From Candidatus Heimdallarchaeota archaeon (GTDB lineage Archaea; Asgardarchaeota; Heimdallarchaeia; Heimdallarchaeales; Heimdallarchaeaceae), in NCBI GenBank assembly GCA_016839985.1, contig JAEOTG010000036.1, positions 1 to 21,041 of the forward strand: a stretch of 21,041 bases of DNA, read 5' to 3'. Made by a program: the position numbers and the translations under genes. Below are positions 1-7,417 of this stretch, piece after piece. Numbering within the stretch: position 1 is the first letter of the stretch; every line of letters starts with the position of its first letter. The notes under the pieces were generated by a model that was not told the origin of the DNA, ran no database searches, and was given only the letters and a program-made list of their open reading frames with translations.

Positions 1-1769
1 CAAGTATGACAAATTCCACATGTATTTTCATCAATTTCTGCAATAACTGGATCTCTATCCATAAAATCAGAAGATAAAATGGTTTCAGCTTTTGCCGCTG
101 CACCACTAGCTTGTGCTACTGTTTCTGGTATATCTTTTGGACCAGATGCAGTACCTGCAACAAATACACCTGCAATTGCTGTTTCAACTGGTTTTAATTT
201 TGGATGTGCTTCCTTTACAAATCCTTTGTTATCACAAGAGAGTTTGAGTATTTTGGAAATTTCTTTGGTTCCTTCACTAGGCAACAATCCAGTTGCCAAA
301 ACAACTAGATCAGTATGCAATTCTACAGCTTCTGAAGTAAGCGTATTTACGCCTCTAACTAGAATTCGTTCACCATCTTGCAGAAGTTCTGATACTTTCC
401 CTCTAATATAGATTACACCTTCCTCTTCTGCAGCTCTTTTGTAAAATTCTTCATAATCTTTTCCTGCAGTTCTGACATCAATGTAGAAATTTATCGCTGT
501 ACCGTCATGAACAAGATGTTTGTATTGCAAAGCATGTTTTGTTGCGTACATACAACATATCTTAGAACAGTATTCTAGATGTTTAGCAGGATCTCGAGAA
601 CCTGCACAATGAATAAAAACGACTGTTTCAGGTATTTTCCCATCTGAAGGTCTTCGAATTACTCCTTGAGTTGGTCCATTTGCTGCTAAGATTCTTTCAA
701 ATTCTAAACCTGAAATTACATCATGAATTGTTCCATATCCGTATTCCCCTATTCTTTCTATTGGGTAAGGAGTATAACCTGTCGCTACTATTATCGCTCC
801 AAATTCTTCTTCAATTATTTCTGGTTGCATATCAAAATCGATTGCTCCAGGTTCACAAACTTCTTTACATTTAGCACAAATTAAGGGATCAATTCCTAAA
901 CAAGTATTAGGATCAATGATATAATTTGCTGGAACAGCTTGTGGAAATGCGATATAAATCGCTTTGCGAGGAGTTAATCCTTCATTATATTCATCATGTA
1001 CAATAACAGGGCAAACTGATACGCAATCATCACAAAGTGTGCATTTTTCTTCTATTACATAACGAGGTTTTTTGTTGATTCTTACTTTAAAACTTCCTAC
1101 ATATCCATCTATATTTTTTACTTCACTATTTGTTAAAAGACGAATATTTGGATGTCTACCAACAGCAACCATTTTTGGAGTTAAAATACACTGCGAACAA
1201 TCCAGTGTTGGGAAAGTTTCTGCAAGTTGAGCCATTTTCCCTCCTATAGTTGAATCCTTTTCTACAAGTGTTACTTCAAAACCTGCATCACCGATGTCTA
1301 AAGCTGCTTGAATTCCTGCTACTCCTCCACCAATTACTAATGCTTTTTGTGTAACTGGGATTTGATAAGGAACTAATGGTTGATTTCTTTTTACTTTCTC
1401 AACTGTTGATTCAATAATTCTTATCGTTTTTTCAGTAGCCTTTCCTTTTTCTTCATGAACCCAGCTACATTGTTCTCTTATATTTGCCATTTCTGTTAAA
1501 TACTGATTTAAACCTGCTTCCTTAGTAGCAATTCTAAAAGTATCCTCATGCATATCTTTGCTACAAGCTGCAACTACAACTCTATCCAAATTGTGTTTAT
1601 TGATAGCATCTTTCAAAACAGCTTGCCCTGGCTCTGAGCACATATACATGTTACTTTCAACATGAATTACTTCATCAACATCTTTTATTTTTTCAACAAC
1701 TTTTTCTATATCCACTGTGTGGGCAATATTTCTCCCACAATGACAAACAAAGACTCCTACTCTACTCAT
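1..1769 (-). CDS. hdrA: HdrA-type heterodisulfide reductase subunit A, partial (C-terminus beyond left edge)
   Basis: Flavin/iron-sulfur subunit of CoB-CoM heterodisulfide reductase-type complexes, which split or merge electrons between ferredoxin and a second acceptor in the cytosol. My translation of this strand gives 589 residues, still open at base 1. It starts MSRVGVFVCHCG with the N-terminal Cys-rich part typical of HdrA, then an FAD-binding GGGVAG (about 147-152), the HdrA signature LDCSQC (about 189-194), and two ferredoxin clusters: CxxCxxCxxxC at about 243-253 and four more cysteines at about 290-305. A further CGIC motif begins at the window edge, so the usual C-terminal cluster region is cut off. 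The ATG lies 3 bp after the korC stop, with a GAAGGAT ribosome site inside korC, so it is the last visible gene of the kor operon. Whether partner subunits (HdrBC, MvhD-like, a hydrogenase or others) follow cannot be seen. The family is certain; the physiological acceptor is unknown. Confidence 0.93.
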   Translation of the reverse strand, partial: MSRVGVFVCHCGRNIAHTVDIEKVVEKIKDVDEVIHVESNMYMCSEPGQAVLKDAINKHNLDRVVVAACSKDMHEDTFRIATKEAGLNQYLTEMANIREQCSWVHEEKGKATEKTIRIIESTVEKVKRNQPLVPYQIPVTQKALVIGGGVAGIQAALDIGDAGFEVTLVEKDSTIGGKMAQLAETFPTLDCSQCILTPKMVAVGRHPNIRLLTNSEVKNIDGYVGSFKVRINKKPRYVIEEKCTLCDDCVSVCPVIVHDEYNEGLTPRKAIYIAFPQAVPANYIIDPNTCLGIDPLICAKCKEVCEPGAIDFDMQPEIIEEEFGAIIVATGYTPYPIERIGEYGYGTIHDVISGLEFERILAANGPTQGVIRRPSDGKIPETVVFIHCAGSRDPAKHLEYCSKICCMYATKHALQYKHLVHDGTAINFYIDVRTAGKDYEEFYKRAAEEEGVIYIRGKVSELLQDGERILVRGVNTLTSEAVELHTDLVVLATGLLPSEGTKEISKILKLSCDNKGFVKEAHPKLKPVETAIAGVFVAGTASGPKDIPETVAQASGAAAKAETILSSDFMDRDPVIAEIDENTCGICHT

Positions 1770-1772
1770 TTT

Positions 1773-2321
1773 TTATCCTTCTTGGCTGTTCTCTTTTCCT
1801 TTTTGGAATGCGATTAGATTTTTTTCAACAAATCTTGCTTTTATCTTCTTTTTCATTACTTCAATTAGAGCTTCCTCAGAAACAATATCCTTTGTATTAG
1901 CACAAAGAAAACCTAACATTACTATATTAGCAAAAATTCGATTTCCAAGAGTTACTGCAATTTTAGTAGCTGGAATTTTGTATATTTTTTTAGCTTTATT
2001 TGCATGATCATCTAGTGTTACAAGATTTTCTTCTACAAATAAAATTCCTCCCTTCTTGAGTTTTGGAATATATTTATCATACGCTTCTTCAGACATAACA
2101 ACAAAATAATCTAATTCTGTAGCTTTAGGATAATCAATGTCAGTCGTATCATTTACCACATCAGAGCTGCTTGCTCCACCTCTAGTTTCTGGGCCGTAAC
2201 TTTGTGTCATAACAGAGTTTTTGTTTTTCTCATATAGAGATACTGCTTCTCCAACTAGTCTTCCCATAAGACCAATACCTTGTCCACCAAAACCTGCAAA
2301 TCGTACTTCAATTCTGCTCAT
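1773..2321 (-). CDS. korC: 2-oxoacid:ferredoxin oxidoreductase, gamma subunit
   Basis: Gamma subunit of a heterotetrameric 2-oxoacid:ferredoxin oxidoreductase, which oxidatively decarboxylates a 2-oxoacid with CoA to an acyl-CoA and reduced ferredoxin. The 182-residue protein opens with the family signature RFAGFGGQGIG (about 7-17), followed by a conserved SYGPETRGG stretch (about 42-50). The length is normal for a stand-alone gamma subunit. Its ATG overlaps the korB stop by 4 bp and has a strong GGAGGG site inside korB, indicating translational coupling. The order D-A-B-C and the lack of fusion favour the 2-oxoglutarate (Kor) type. A branched-chain or other 2-oxoacid substrate cannot be excluded from sequence. 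Confidence 0.93.
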   Translation of the reverse strand: MSRIEVRFAGFGGQGIGLMGRLVGEAVSLYEKNKNSVMTQSYGPETRGGASSSDVVNDTTDIDYPKATELDYFVVMSEEAYDKYIPKLKKGGILFVEENLVTLDDHANKAKKIYKIPATKIAVTLGNRIFANIVMLGFLCANTKDIVSEEALIEVMKKKIKARFVEKNLIAFQKGKENSQEG

Positions 2322-3193
2322 TTCTTACCCTCCTTGTTCAATGCAGCTTCACTCATTCTTTGAATTTCTAGTAGGTGGTCTGTTAAAGTTGGTTTATCTT
2401 CAATATCAACAAATTTACCTACAATCAATGGACCATCTTTCTCTATATCAATTTTCTTTGTATCCATTCCATGCTTAAGAACTGCTTTTTCTTTGTAGTA
2501 TTCAAGAATCTTTTTTCCTTCAGCTAGCTGGTTACGGCGCCCATAAGTTGTAGGGCAACTCCCTAAGACTTCTACAAATGAGAAACCTTTCTTTTTTATA
2601 GCTTCAACAAAAGAATCTTTAACTCTTCTGACATCTAAAGCTGTCCATCGTGCGACATATACAGCACCACAAGACGCTGCTAAATCTGGTAAATTAAATG
2701 GTTCTTCAACAGTTCCATAAGGTGTAGTTGATTGAAATTGTCCTACATAAGATGTGGGCCCAACTTGACCGCCAGTCATTCCATAATTGAAATTATTAAC
2801 ACAAATAACTGTGATGTCGGAATTTCTTCTAGCAGCATGGATGAAATGATTTCCACCTATAGCAAACAAATCTCCATCACCAGAAATAACTATAACTTTA
2901 CGCTCAGGGTCTGTAACACTTAAACCAATAGCAAAAGGAATTGCTCTGCCATGAGTAGTATGAAAGCTATCAAAATTAAGATAACCAGCAATTCTCCCAG
3001 TACAACCAATACCTGATACAACTGCTACTTTTTTAGGATCAACTCCAGCTTCAAGTATTGCTTCTATAAGTACAGTAGTTATTGATCCTAAACTACATCC
3101 TGGACAAAAAATGTGTGGAATTCTACCCTCTCTTAAATAACCATCAAGAGGATGATCATGTGATTCAATTAATTCTATATTTTCTTCAGCCAT
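2318..3193 (-). CDS. korB: 2-oxoacid:ferredoxin oxidoreductase, beta (TPP-binding) subunit
   Basis: Catalytic thiamine-pyrophosphate subunit of the Kor complex. In 291 residues it carries CPGCSLG near the N-terminus (about 30-36), the TPP/Mg motif GDGDLFAIGGNH (about 105-116) and the downstream NNFNYGMTGGQ stretch (about 133-143) that completes the TPP site in Kor/Por beta chains. The length matches short-form archaeal beta subunits. The ATG is 1 bp past the korA stop, with GAGGAG about 8 bp upstream. It pairs with KorA for catalysis and passes electrons to the KorD ferredoxin domain. Subunit identity is secure; the exact 2-oxoacid is inferred from cluster type. Confidence 0.94.
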   Translation of the reverse strand: MAEENIELIESHDHPLDGYLREGRIPHIFCPGCSLGSITTVLIEAILEAGVDPKKVAVVSGIGCTGRIAGYLNFDSFHTTHGRAIPFAIGLSVTDPERKVIVISGDGDLFAIGGNHFIHAARRNSDITVICVNNFNYGMTGGQVGPTSYVGQFQSTTPYGTVEEPFNLPDLAASCGAVYVARWTALDVRRVKDSFVEAIKKKGFSFVEVLGSCPTTYGRRNQLAEGKKILEYYKEKAVLKHGMDTKKIDIEKDGPLIVGKFVDIEDKPTLTDHLLEIQRMSEAALNKEGKK

Positions 3194-3194
3194 T

Positions 3195-4355
3195 TTAACT
3201 CCTCTCTATCTCTTTTAAAATGTCTTCAGGCAAATGTATCTCTCCCCCAAGTTTGAAGACTCCCTTTACTTCTGTCTTACCATGAGCTGCTCTTTCAACT
3301 TCTCTGGTTATTTGACCATAATTAATCTCAGGAACAATTATTTTCTTTACCTGATCCGCTAGTTTATCAATATGATCATCAGCGAAAGGCCAGATTGTAA
3401 TTAATCTTAACAGTCCTGCTTTGATACCTTTTTTACGAGCTCGATTTACAGCTCCTTTTGCAACTCTTGCACTTGAGCCAAAAGAGACAAAAGCTATATC
3501 GGCATCATCTAGCATATATTCTTCCACTTTTATTATTTTATCTTTATTCAACCGAATCTTATCATTAATCCTCCTAACGAGTTTTTCCTGAGCTTCTGCG
3601 TCAATAACAGGATAACCTCTTTCATCATGAGTTAATCCTGTTGTCATTATTCTATAACCGCTACCAGCTATAGCCATTGGAGGTACTAAATCTTTATCTG
3701 GTAAATATGGTAAGTACTCTTCTGGTGGAACTTTTGGAGTTTTTCTATTTACACGTACAATTTCTTCCTCTTTTGGAATTACTAACTTTTCACTCATATG
3801 ACCAAGAGTTTCATCCATCAACACAGTAACTGGTAACCTATACTTCTCTGCAAAATTAAAAGAATCAATTGTTAAATCAAAGCACTCTTGGACAGTACTT
3901 GGTGTAATTGCAATAGGCTCGTAATCTCCATGTGATCCCCATTTAACCTGCATAATATCTTGTTGTCCAACTAGAGTTGGTAAACCAGTTGATGGACCAC
4001 CTCTTTGTACATTAATGATAACACATGGTGTTTCAGTCATCATGCCAAGTCCGATATTTTCAAGCATTAATGAATAACCTGGACCTGATGTTGCTGTCAT
4101 GCTTTTATAACCACCCCAAGAAGCTCCTAGAATTGAAGCTATTGAGGCAATTTCGTCCTCAAATTGAACAAAATGACCCTTTACTTGTGGAAGACGTATT
4201 GCTATATGTTCAGCTATTTCAGAGCTTGGTGTTATTGGATAACCGCCAAAAAATTTACAACCTGCTGCAAGAGCACCTTCAGCCGAAGCATGGTTACCTG
4301 TAGTGAAATGTTCTCCTGTAAGCACTTCTCTTGGCATTATTTTCTGCTCACTCAT
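3195..4355 (-). CDS. korA: 2-oxoacid:ferredoxin oxidoreductase, alpha subunit
   Basis: Alpha subunit of the Kor complex, 386 residues, covering the pyrimidine-binding domain and the C-terminal transketolase-like domain. Visible family features are GCKFFGGYPITPSSE (about 32-46), the QFEDEIASIASILGASWGG stretch (about 64-82) and NVQRGGPSTGLPT (about 115-127). A C-terminal segment around 290-365 (VSFGSSARVAKGA to INYGQITREVE) is typical of alpha chains lacking a fused gamma domain. The start overlaps the end of korD by 8 bp, with GGAGG about 12 bp upstream inside korD, so expression is coupled. No truncation or missing motif was seen. Confidence 0.94.
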   Translation of the reverse strand: MSEQKIMPREVLTGEHFTTGNHASAEGALAAGCKFFGGYPITPSSEIAEHIAIRLPQVKGHFVQFEDEIASIASILGASWGGYKSMTATSGPGYSLMLENIGLGMMTETPCVIINVQRGGPSTGLPTLVGQQDIMQVKWGSHGDYEPIAITPSTVQECFDLTIDSFNFAEKYRLPVTVLMDETLGHMSEKLVIPKEEEIVRVNRKTPKVPPEEYLPYLPDKDLVPPMAIAGSGYRIMTTGLTHDERGYPVIDAEAQEKLVRRINDKIRLNKDKIIKVEEYMLDDADIAFVSFGSSARVAKGAVNRARKKGIKAGLLRLITIWPFADDHIDKLADQVKKIIVPEINYGQITREVERAAHGKTEVKGVFKLGGEIHLPEDILKEIERS

Positions 4356-4677
4356 CCTTTTCTGAACCTCCTTCTATATCTTCTTCTGGAACTTTAACAT
4401 AAATTGCGAATTCAGGGCAGATTAACTCACAAAAATGACATTCTGCGCAATCATCAAAGGTTTTCCCATCAATTAATTTAGGAGGATGGTAACCTTTTTC
4501 ATTAATTTCATCGGATTTCTCAAGTATCTCTTCAGGACAATGAATAATACACCATTCACATTCTTTACATCGTTCTTTAATGATGAAAACTTGTGGGGTT
4601 TTACCTTTATACTTTCGAATGTCGATAAAAGCCGGCCCTTCTGGCTTTTTTCGTCTTCTTTCCATTGATGAATTCAT
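4348..4677 (-). CDS. korD: 2-oxoacid:ferredoxin oxidoreductase, delta (2[4Fe-4S] ferredoxin) subunit
   Basis: Small ferredoxin-like subunit (109 residues) that carries electrons out of the Kor active site. It has two classic cluster motifs: CKECEWCIIHCP (about 37-48) and CAECHFCELICP (about 77-88), both CxxCxxCxxxCP. The C-terminus is acidic. First gene of the operon; a minus-strand TATA-like element at 4721-4731 fits a transcript starting near 4700. Two in-frame ATGs are possible, at 4677 and 4665 (residue 5); the upstream one is used here. Having the D subunit first, followed by A, B and C, is a standard archaeal Kor layout. Confidence 0.92.
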   Translation of the reverse strand: MNSSMERRRKKPEGPAFIDIRKYKGKTPQVFIIKERCKECEWCIIHCPEEILEKSDEINEKGYHPPKLIDGKTFDDCAECHFCELICPEFAIYVKVPEEDIEGGSEKDE

Positions 4678-4687
4678 GGAACTAAAC

Positions 4688-4699
4688 CATCTCGAGATG
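4688..4699. repeat. 12-bp perfect palindrome between kor TATA box and korD start
   Basis: CATCTCGAGATG is a perfect 12-bp palindrome sitting at the predicted transcript start of the kor operon, in a GC-richer patch of an otherwise AT-rich 230-bp intergenic region. It could be a repressor site. It could also be chance, since no second copy was seen. Confidence 0.3.
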
Positions 4700-4720
4700 T
4701 TGAGCGCGGTTCATAATCTA

Positions 4721-4731
4721 CTTATTTAAAG
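4721..4731 (-). promoter_or_regulatory. TATA-like box of the kor-hdrA operon
   Basis: On the minus strand this reads CTTTAAATAAG, preceded by an A-rich stretch that could act as a BRE. A start about 25 bp downstream falls near 4700, about 23 bp ahead of the korD ATG. The inference rests on position and composition in AT-rich DNA. Confidence 0.4.
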
Positions 4732-4907
4732 TTTTATTTTTATACTATACTAGTATTATAACTAAACGTTAAATAGTAAACTTCTTGTCTTATAAAAAAA
4801 ATCGAAAAAAGTAATATTCAATCGACAAAAAAAAATACATTCTATGAACTTTAAAAAAATTAAAGAAAAATTGAAATAGTGCGACAAAGATACAGTAATT
4901 GTTGAAA

Positions 4908-5549
4908 ATGTTAACAAGAGATTTGAGTGTAACAATTCTTGGAAACACTGGTGTAGGAAAGACTACTTTAATTCGTCGTTTAACTGGTGAGAAACTTGAA
5001 GATATTAGTCCTACCACAAGTATTGAAGTTCATCAAAAAACAATACGCTTAAGGAGTCAATCCATTAAATCTAGTTTTAGTATAGAAAAGTATAGAAATT
5101 ACAGAGTTAGAGCAATTGATTGTCCTGGTGATATGAGTTTGTGGCCTTATTGGAAAAAAGCTCTAGCTGATTATAATACCAATGGTATCATTTTTATGAT
5201 AGACCCAACACAGGATTCCAAAGTACAAATTGATGCACTTACTCAGGTTTCTAACTATTTCTTGATGACACTAGATGATGATGTTGTTCGAGCTGAAAGA
5301 AAAGCTAGAAAAGTGAAAGCAATATTTTTCCTTGTTGTAAATAAAGTAGATCTTCTTGATTATAGTAAGGGAAAAGCTGATCAAGTAATTAGAGAAAACT
5401 ATCAAACTGCTTGGAATCATCTTAAAGAACGATATCCCAATAGTGGTCATTACTGGGAAACTATATCAGCTACTGATGAATCTGAACAGATGTATGAGTC
5501 TATCGATGGAATTTTTGAAACAATAAAAAGAGAGATTTATGGAGACTAA
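4908..5549 (+). CDS. Arf/Ras-like small GTPase
   Basis: Single-domain small GTPase (213 residues from the ATG; in-frame TTG codons at 4899 and 4902 are less likely starts). G1/P-loop GNTGVGKTT lies at about 12-20 and a switch I-like PTTS at about 35-38. G3 is DCPGD (about 72-76), followed by LWPYW and the strand GIIFMIDPT. G4 is NKVD (about 146-149) and G5 is SATD. The LWPYW...GIIFMIDP run resembles the RPLW...GLIFVVDS region of Arf/Sar proteins, so Arf-like is the best guess. The position of the catalytic Gln of DxxGQ appears to be Asp. The interswitch is longer than usual, and no C-terminal CaaX or N-terminal amphipathic helix is evident. It is divergent from the kor operon and upstream of the YkgJ-type gene on the same strand. 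Its effector is unknown. Confidence 0.87.
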   Translation: MLTRDLSVTILGNTGVGKTTLIRRLTGEKLEDISPTTSIEVHQKTIRLRSQSIKSSFSIEKYRNYRVRAIDCPGDMSLWPYWKKALADYNTNGIIFMIDPTQDSKVQIDALTQVSNYFLMTLDDDVVRAERKARKVKAIFFLVVNKVDLLDYSKGKADQVIRENYQTAWNHLKERYPNSGHYWETISATDESEQMYESIDGIFETIKREIYGD

Positions 5550-5621
5550 TTCGTATTTTCCTAAATATCTCCTTATCGAAAAATCTTTATTTTTCTATTT
5601 TTAATTTCATCAAGTGATAAT

Positions 5622-6380
5622 ATGGTAGAGGAAAAAACAGAGGAAAAAACAGAGGAAAAATCAGAGGAAAAAGAATCTACAAAAGTGCAGGAAGAAGAGG
5701 TTTCTGAAGAAGATCTTCAAAAAGAAGAATCTCTTGAAGAAGAGCCACCCAAAAAAGAAAAAGAAACAAAAAAATATATTCCTAACTGCACAAAATGTGG
5801 TAGTTGTTGTGAAAAATGGGGAGAAATTCCTATTTATCTAGAAGATTTGCAAAAATGGTTTCTAGATGGAACAATAAGTTATATCCTTCCTTTTCTTCAG
5901 CTTCGAGAAGCACCTCCAGCTTATGTGAGGTTAGTTATACAAAAGTTGAGTGCAGAAGGGGAAGATACTAATCCTTCAGGTTGCCCTCTATATGACTATA
6001 ATAATAAAATTTGTAATGTTTATTCTTCAATGCCATTACATTGTGCTGCATACCCGTTAGCATTTAATGGTGAAAAATTCTATTTAGTGGATTCTGAATC
6101 CCCTGGAATTGGCAATGGGAATATGACAAACGAATCATTAGAGCTTGCAAGACAAAGGGCAAAAGATCACTTTAATGCATTGTCTACAACAAGTTCATTG
6201 CTTCCTGTTCTTTATGCTGTAATTGTAGGAAATATTATGAGACAAAGTCAAGAAACTATGGAATCATTATCAGAAGAAGACAAGAAGAAGCTGGAAGAAC
6301 TGTTTGCAAAATCAAGAGAAGTAGATTCCGATGAATCTGAGGAAGTCCAAGATAAAGAAACAGAAGAAAATAAAGAATAA
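5622..6380 (+). CDS. YkgJ-type cysteine-cluster (putative Zn/Fe-binding) protein with acidic tails
   Basis: The central part (about 55-165) matches the YkgJ/UPF0153 cysteine-cluster family, proposed to bind zinc or an iron-sulfur cluster: CTKCGSCC (about 56-63), then CPLYD, an ICNVY step, and MPLHCAAYPL. The family's function is poorly defined. Flanking it are an N-terminal tail of about 50 residues that is almost all Glu/Lys and a C-terminal acidic tail of about 40 residues, both probably disordered. The N-terminal tail is partly built from a 12-bp DNA tandem repeat. The gene follows the small GTPase by 72 bp on the same strand, so co-transcription is possible. Its 3' end lies 5 bp from the convergent ribA gene. 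Confidence 0.8.
   Translation: MVEEKTEEKTEEKSEEKESTKVQEEEVSEEDLQKEESLEEEPPKKEKETKKYIPNCTKCGSCCEKWGEIPIYLEDLQKWFLDGTISYILPFLQLREAPPAYVRLVIQKLSAEGEDTNPSGCPLYDYNNKICNVYSSMPLHCAAYPLAFNGEKFYLVDSESPGIGNGNMTNESLELARQRAKDHFNALSTTSSLLPVLYAVIVGNIMRQSQETMESLSEEDKKKLEELFAKSREVDSDESEEVQDKETEENKE
5627..5674 (+). repeat. Four 12-bp tandem repeat units encoding a Glu/Lys tail
   Basis: Four near-identical copies of AGAGGAAAAAAC (5627-5638, 5639-5650, 5651-5662, 5663-5674) differ only in the last bases. They sit just after the start codon and encode EEKT/EEKS-type units. The repeat preserves frame, so copy number changes would only lengthen or shorten the charged tail. Confidence 0.85.
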
Positions 6381-6385
6381 AACTC

Positions 6386-7072
6386 CTATTCAGGATCTTC
6401 TTCATCTTGACAATAAAGAGTTTCTGAACCAAATAGATGACCATCATCCGATTTAGTTTCTAGATATTTTACATTGTAAACATTAGGTGTTATAGCAACT
6501 GGGATCCTTTCTGCTACTTCTATGTCACTACTGCAAAGTTCTGAAACTTTTTTTGGATTATTTGTAATAAGTTTTACTTTATTAATTTTAATAGCTTTCA
6601 ATATATCTACTGCTACCAAATAGGATCTTTCGTCAGCTTTGAATCCTAGTAATTCATTGGCTTCATTTGTATCGTAACCAATTTCTTGGAGTGTATAAGC
6701 TTTCAATTTGTTAAATAAACCTATACCTCTACCTTCTTGTCTTAAATAGATCATAACACCGTCTTCTTCTTTTGATAAATAATTAAGAGCATACTCTAGT
6801 TGTTCTCTACAATCACATCTTAGTGATGTAAAAGCATCTCCTGTCAAACATTCAGAATGCACTCGTAATGGTACATTTTCCTTACCAAATGGATTGCCTT
6901 TCACAATAATTGTATGTTCTTTCATATCCCTTAAACTAAGAACACCTACTATTTCAAACTCTCCAAATTGCGTTGGAAGTTTAGCTATTGATCCAAAATG
7001 AACTAGCTCAGTATCTTTCAAACCAAGCTGTTCTATCCTTGATCTAACCTTCTTTTCAATATTATCAGACAT
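6386..7072 (-). CDS. ribA: GTP cyclohydrolase II
   Basis: Zinc enzyme that opens GTP to 2,5-diamino-6-ribosylamino-pyrimidinone 5'-phosphate, formate and pyrophosphate, the first step of bacterial-type riboflavin synthesis. The 228-residue stand-alone form (no RibB fusion) shows RVHSECLTGDAF...LRCDC with zinc ligands at about C75, C86 and C88. It also has the active-site loop LRQEGRGIGL (about 110-119) and the DTNEANELLGFKADERSY stretch, and ends with a YLETK...GHLF motif like the RibA C-terminus. Many archaea instead use the unrelated GTP cyclohydrolase III, so a RibA here is a possible gene transfer. It follows the acylphosphatase by 53 bp on the same strand and has its own TATA-like element at about 7104-7114, so it may be transcribed alone or by read-through. 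Confidence 0.94.
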   Translation of the reverse strand: MSDNIEKKVRSRIEQLGLKDTELVHFGSIAKLPTQFGEFEIVGVLSLRDMKEHTIIVKGNPFGKENVPLRVHSECLTGDAFTSLRCDCREQLEYALNYLSKEEDGVMIYLRQEGRGIGLFNKLKAYTLQEIGYDTNEANELLGFKADERSYLVAVDILKAIKINKVKLITNNPKKVSELCSSDIEVAERIPVAITPNVYNVKYLETKSDDGHLFGSETLYCQDEEDPE

Positions 7073-7103
7073 TTATTCAACTCATATTTTATTCAGAAAC
7101 ATT

Positions 7104-7114
7104 CTATTTTAAGT
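7104..7114 (-). promoter_or_regulatory. TATA-like box upstream of ribA
   Basis: On the minus strand this reads ACTTAAAATAG. A start about 26 bp downstream gives a 5' leader of about 10 nt before the ribA ATG. Composition and spacing only. Confidence 0.35.
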
Positions 7115-7125
7115 TTAAGTTCTTT

Positions 7126-7416
7126 CTAATATGTTATTTTGAAGAATGGTAAATTTTCTTGTGGATCTTTCCATAATAAATCTATATCATAAACTTTAGC
7201 CGAAGGTGGACCTTTTTTAACAAATGAAATGAGTGTATTGAGCTCTTTTTCATATCCCTCTGCTATTATTTCCACAGAGCCATCGTGCAAATTTCTTACA
7301 GTTCCTCTCAATCCTAATTTTGATGCAACATCTCTAGTAGTAGCTCTAAAGAATACACCTTGAACAATTCCATAAACAATTATTTCGACTCTTTTTATCT
7401 CCTTATCTTTTCCCAT
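7126..7416 (-). CDS. acyP: Acylphosphatase
   Basis: Small hydrolase that cleaves carboxyl-phosphate bonds such as acetyl phosphate or acyl phosphates on proteins. At 96 residues it is normal length. It carries the family signature YGIVQGVFFR (about 15-24), with the phosphate-binding Arg at about 24, and GTVRNLHDGSVEI with the catalytic Asn at about 42. The start ATG is 1 bp after the sirtuin stop and is preceded by a strong AGGAGG site, so the two genes are almost certainly one transcript. The pairing with a deacylase suggests shared control of acyl groups, but that is inference. Confidence 0.94.
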   Translation of the reverse strand: MGKDKEIKRVEIIVYGIVQGVFFRATTRDVASKLGLRGTVRNLHDGSVEIIAEGYEKELNTLISFVKKGPPSAKVYDIDLLWKDPQENLPFFKITY

Positions 7417-7417
7417 C

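Noticed and set aside
79..411. Plus-strand open frame of 110 codons
   Set aside because: It lies antisense inside hdrA, whose frame carries clear FAD and FeS motifs; this is a shadow frame.
4025..4397. Plus-strand open frames opposite korA and korD
   Set aside because: The opposing strand encodes well-conserved Kor subunits; the plus-strand translations show no family features.
4747..4756. ATACTAGTAT palindrome in the kor/GTPase gap
   Set aside because: Only 10 bp, AT-rich and far from either predicted transcript start; likely chance.
4678..4907. A small RNA or tRNA in the largest intergenic gap
   Set aside because: The region is AT-rich with A-tracts and a short palindrome but has no cloverleaf, GC-rich stem set or other RNA signature that I could find.
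5627..5674. CRISPR-like or satellite array
   Set aside because: The units are 12 bp, contiguous with no spacers, and encode part of a protein tail.
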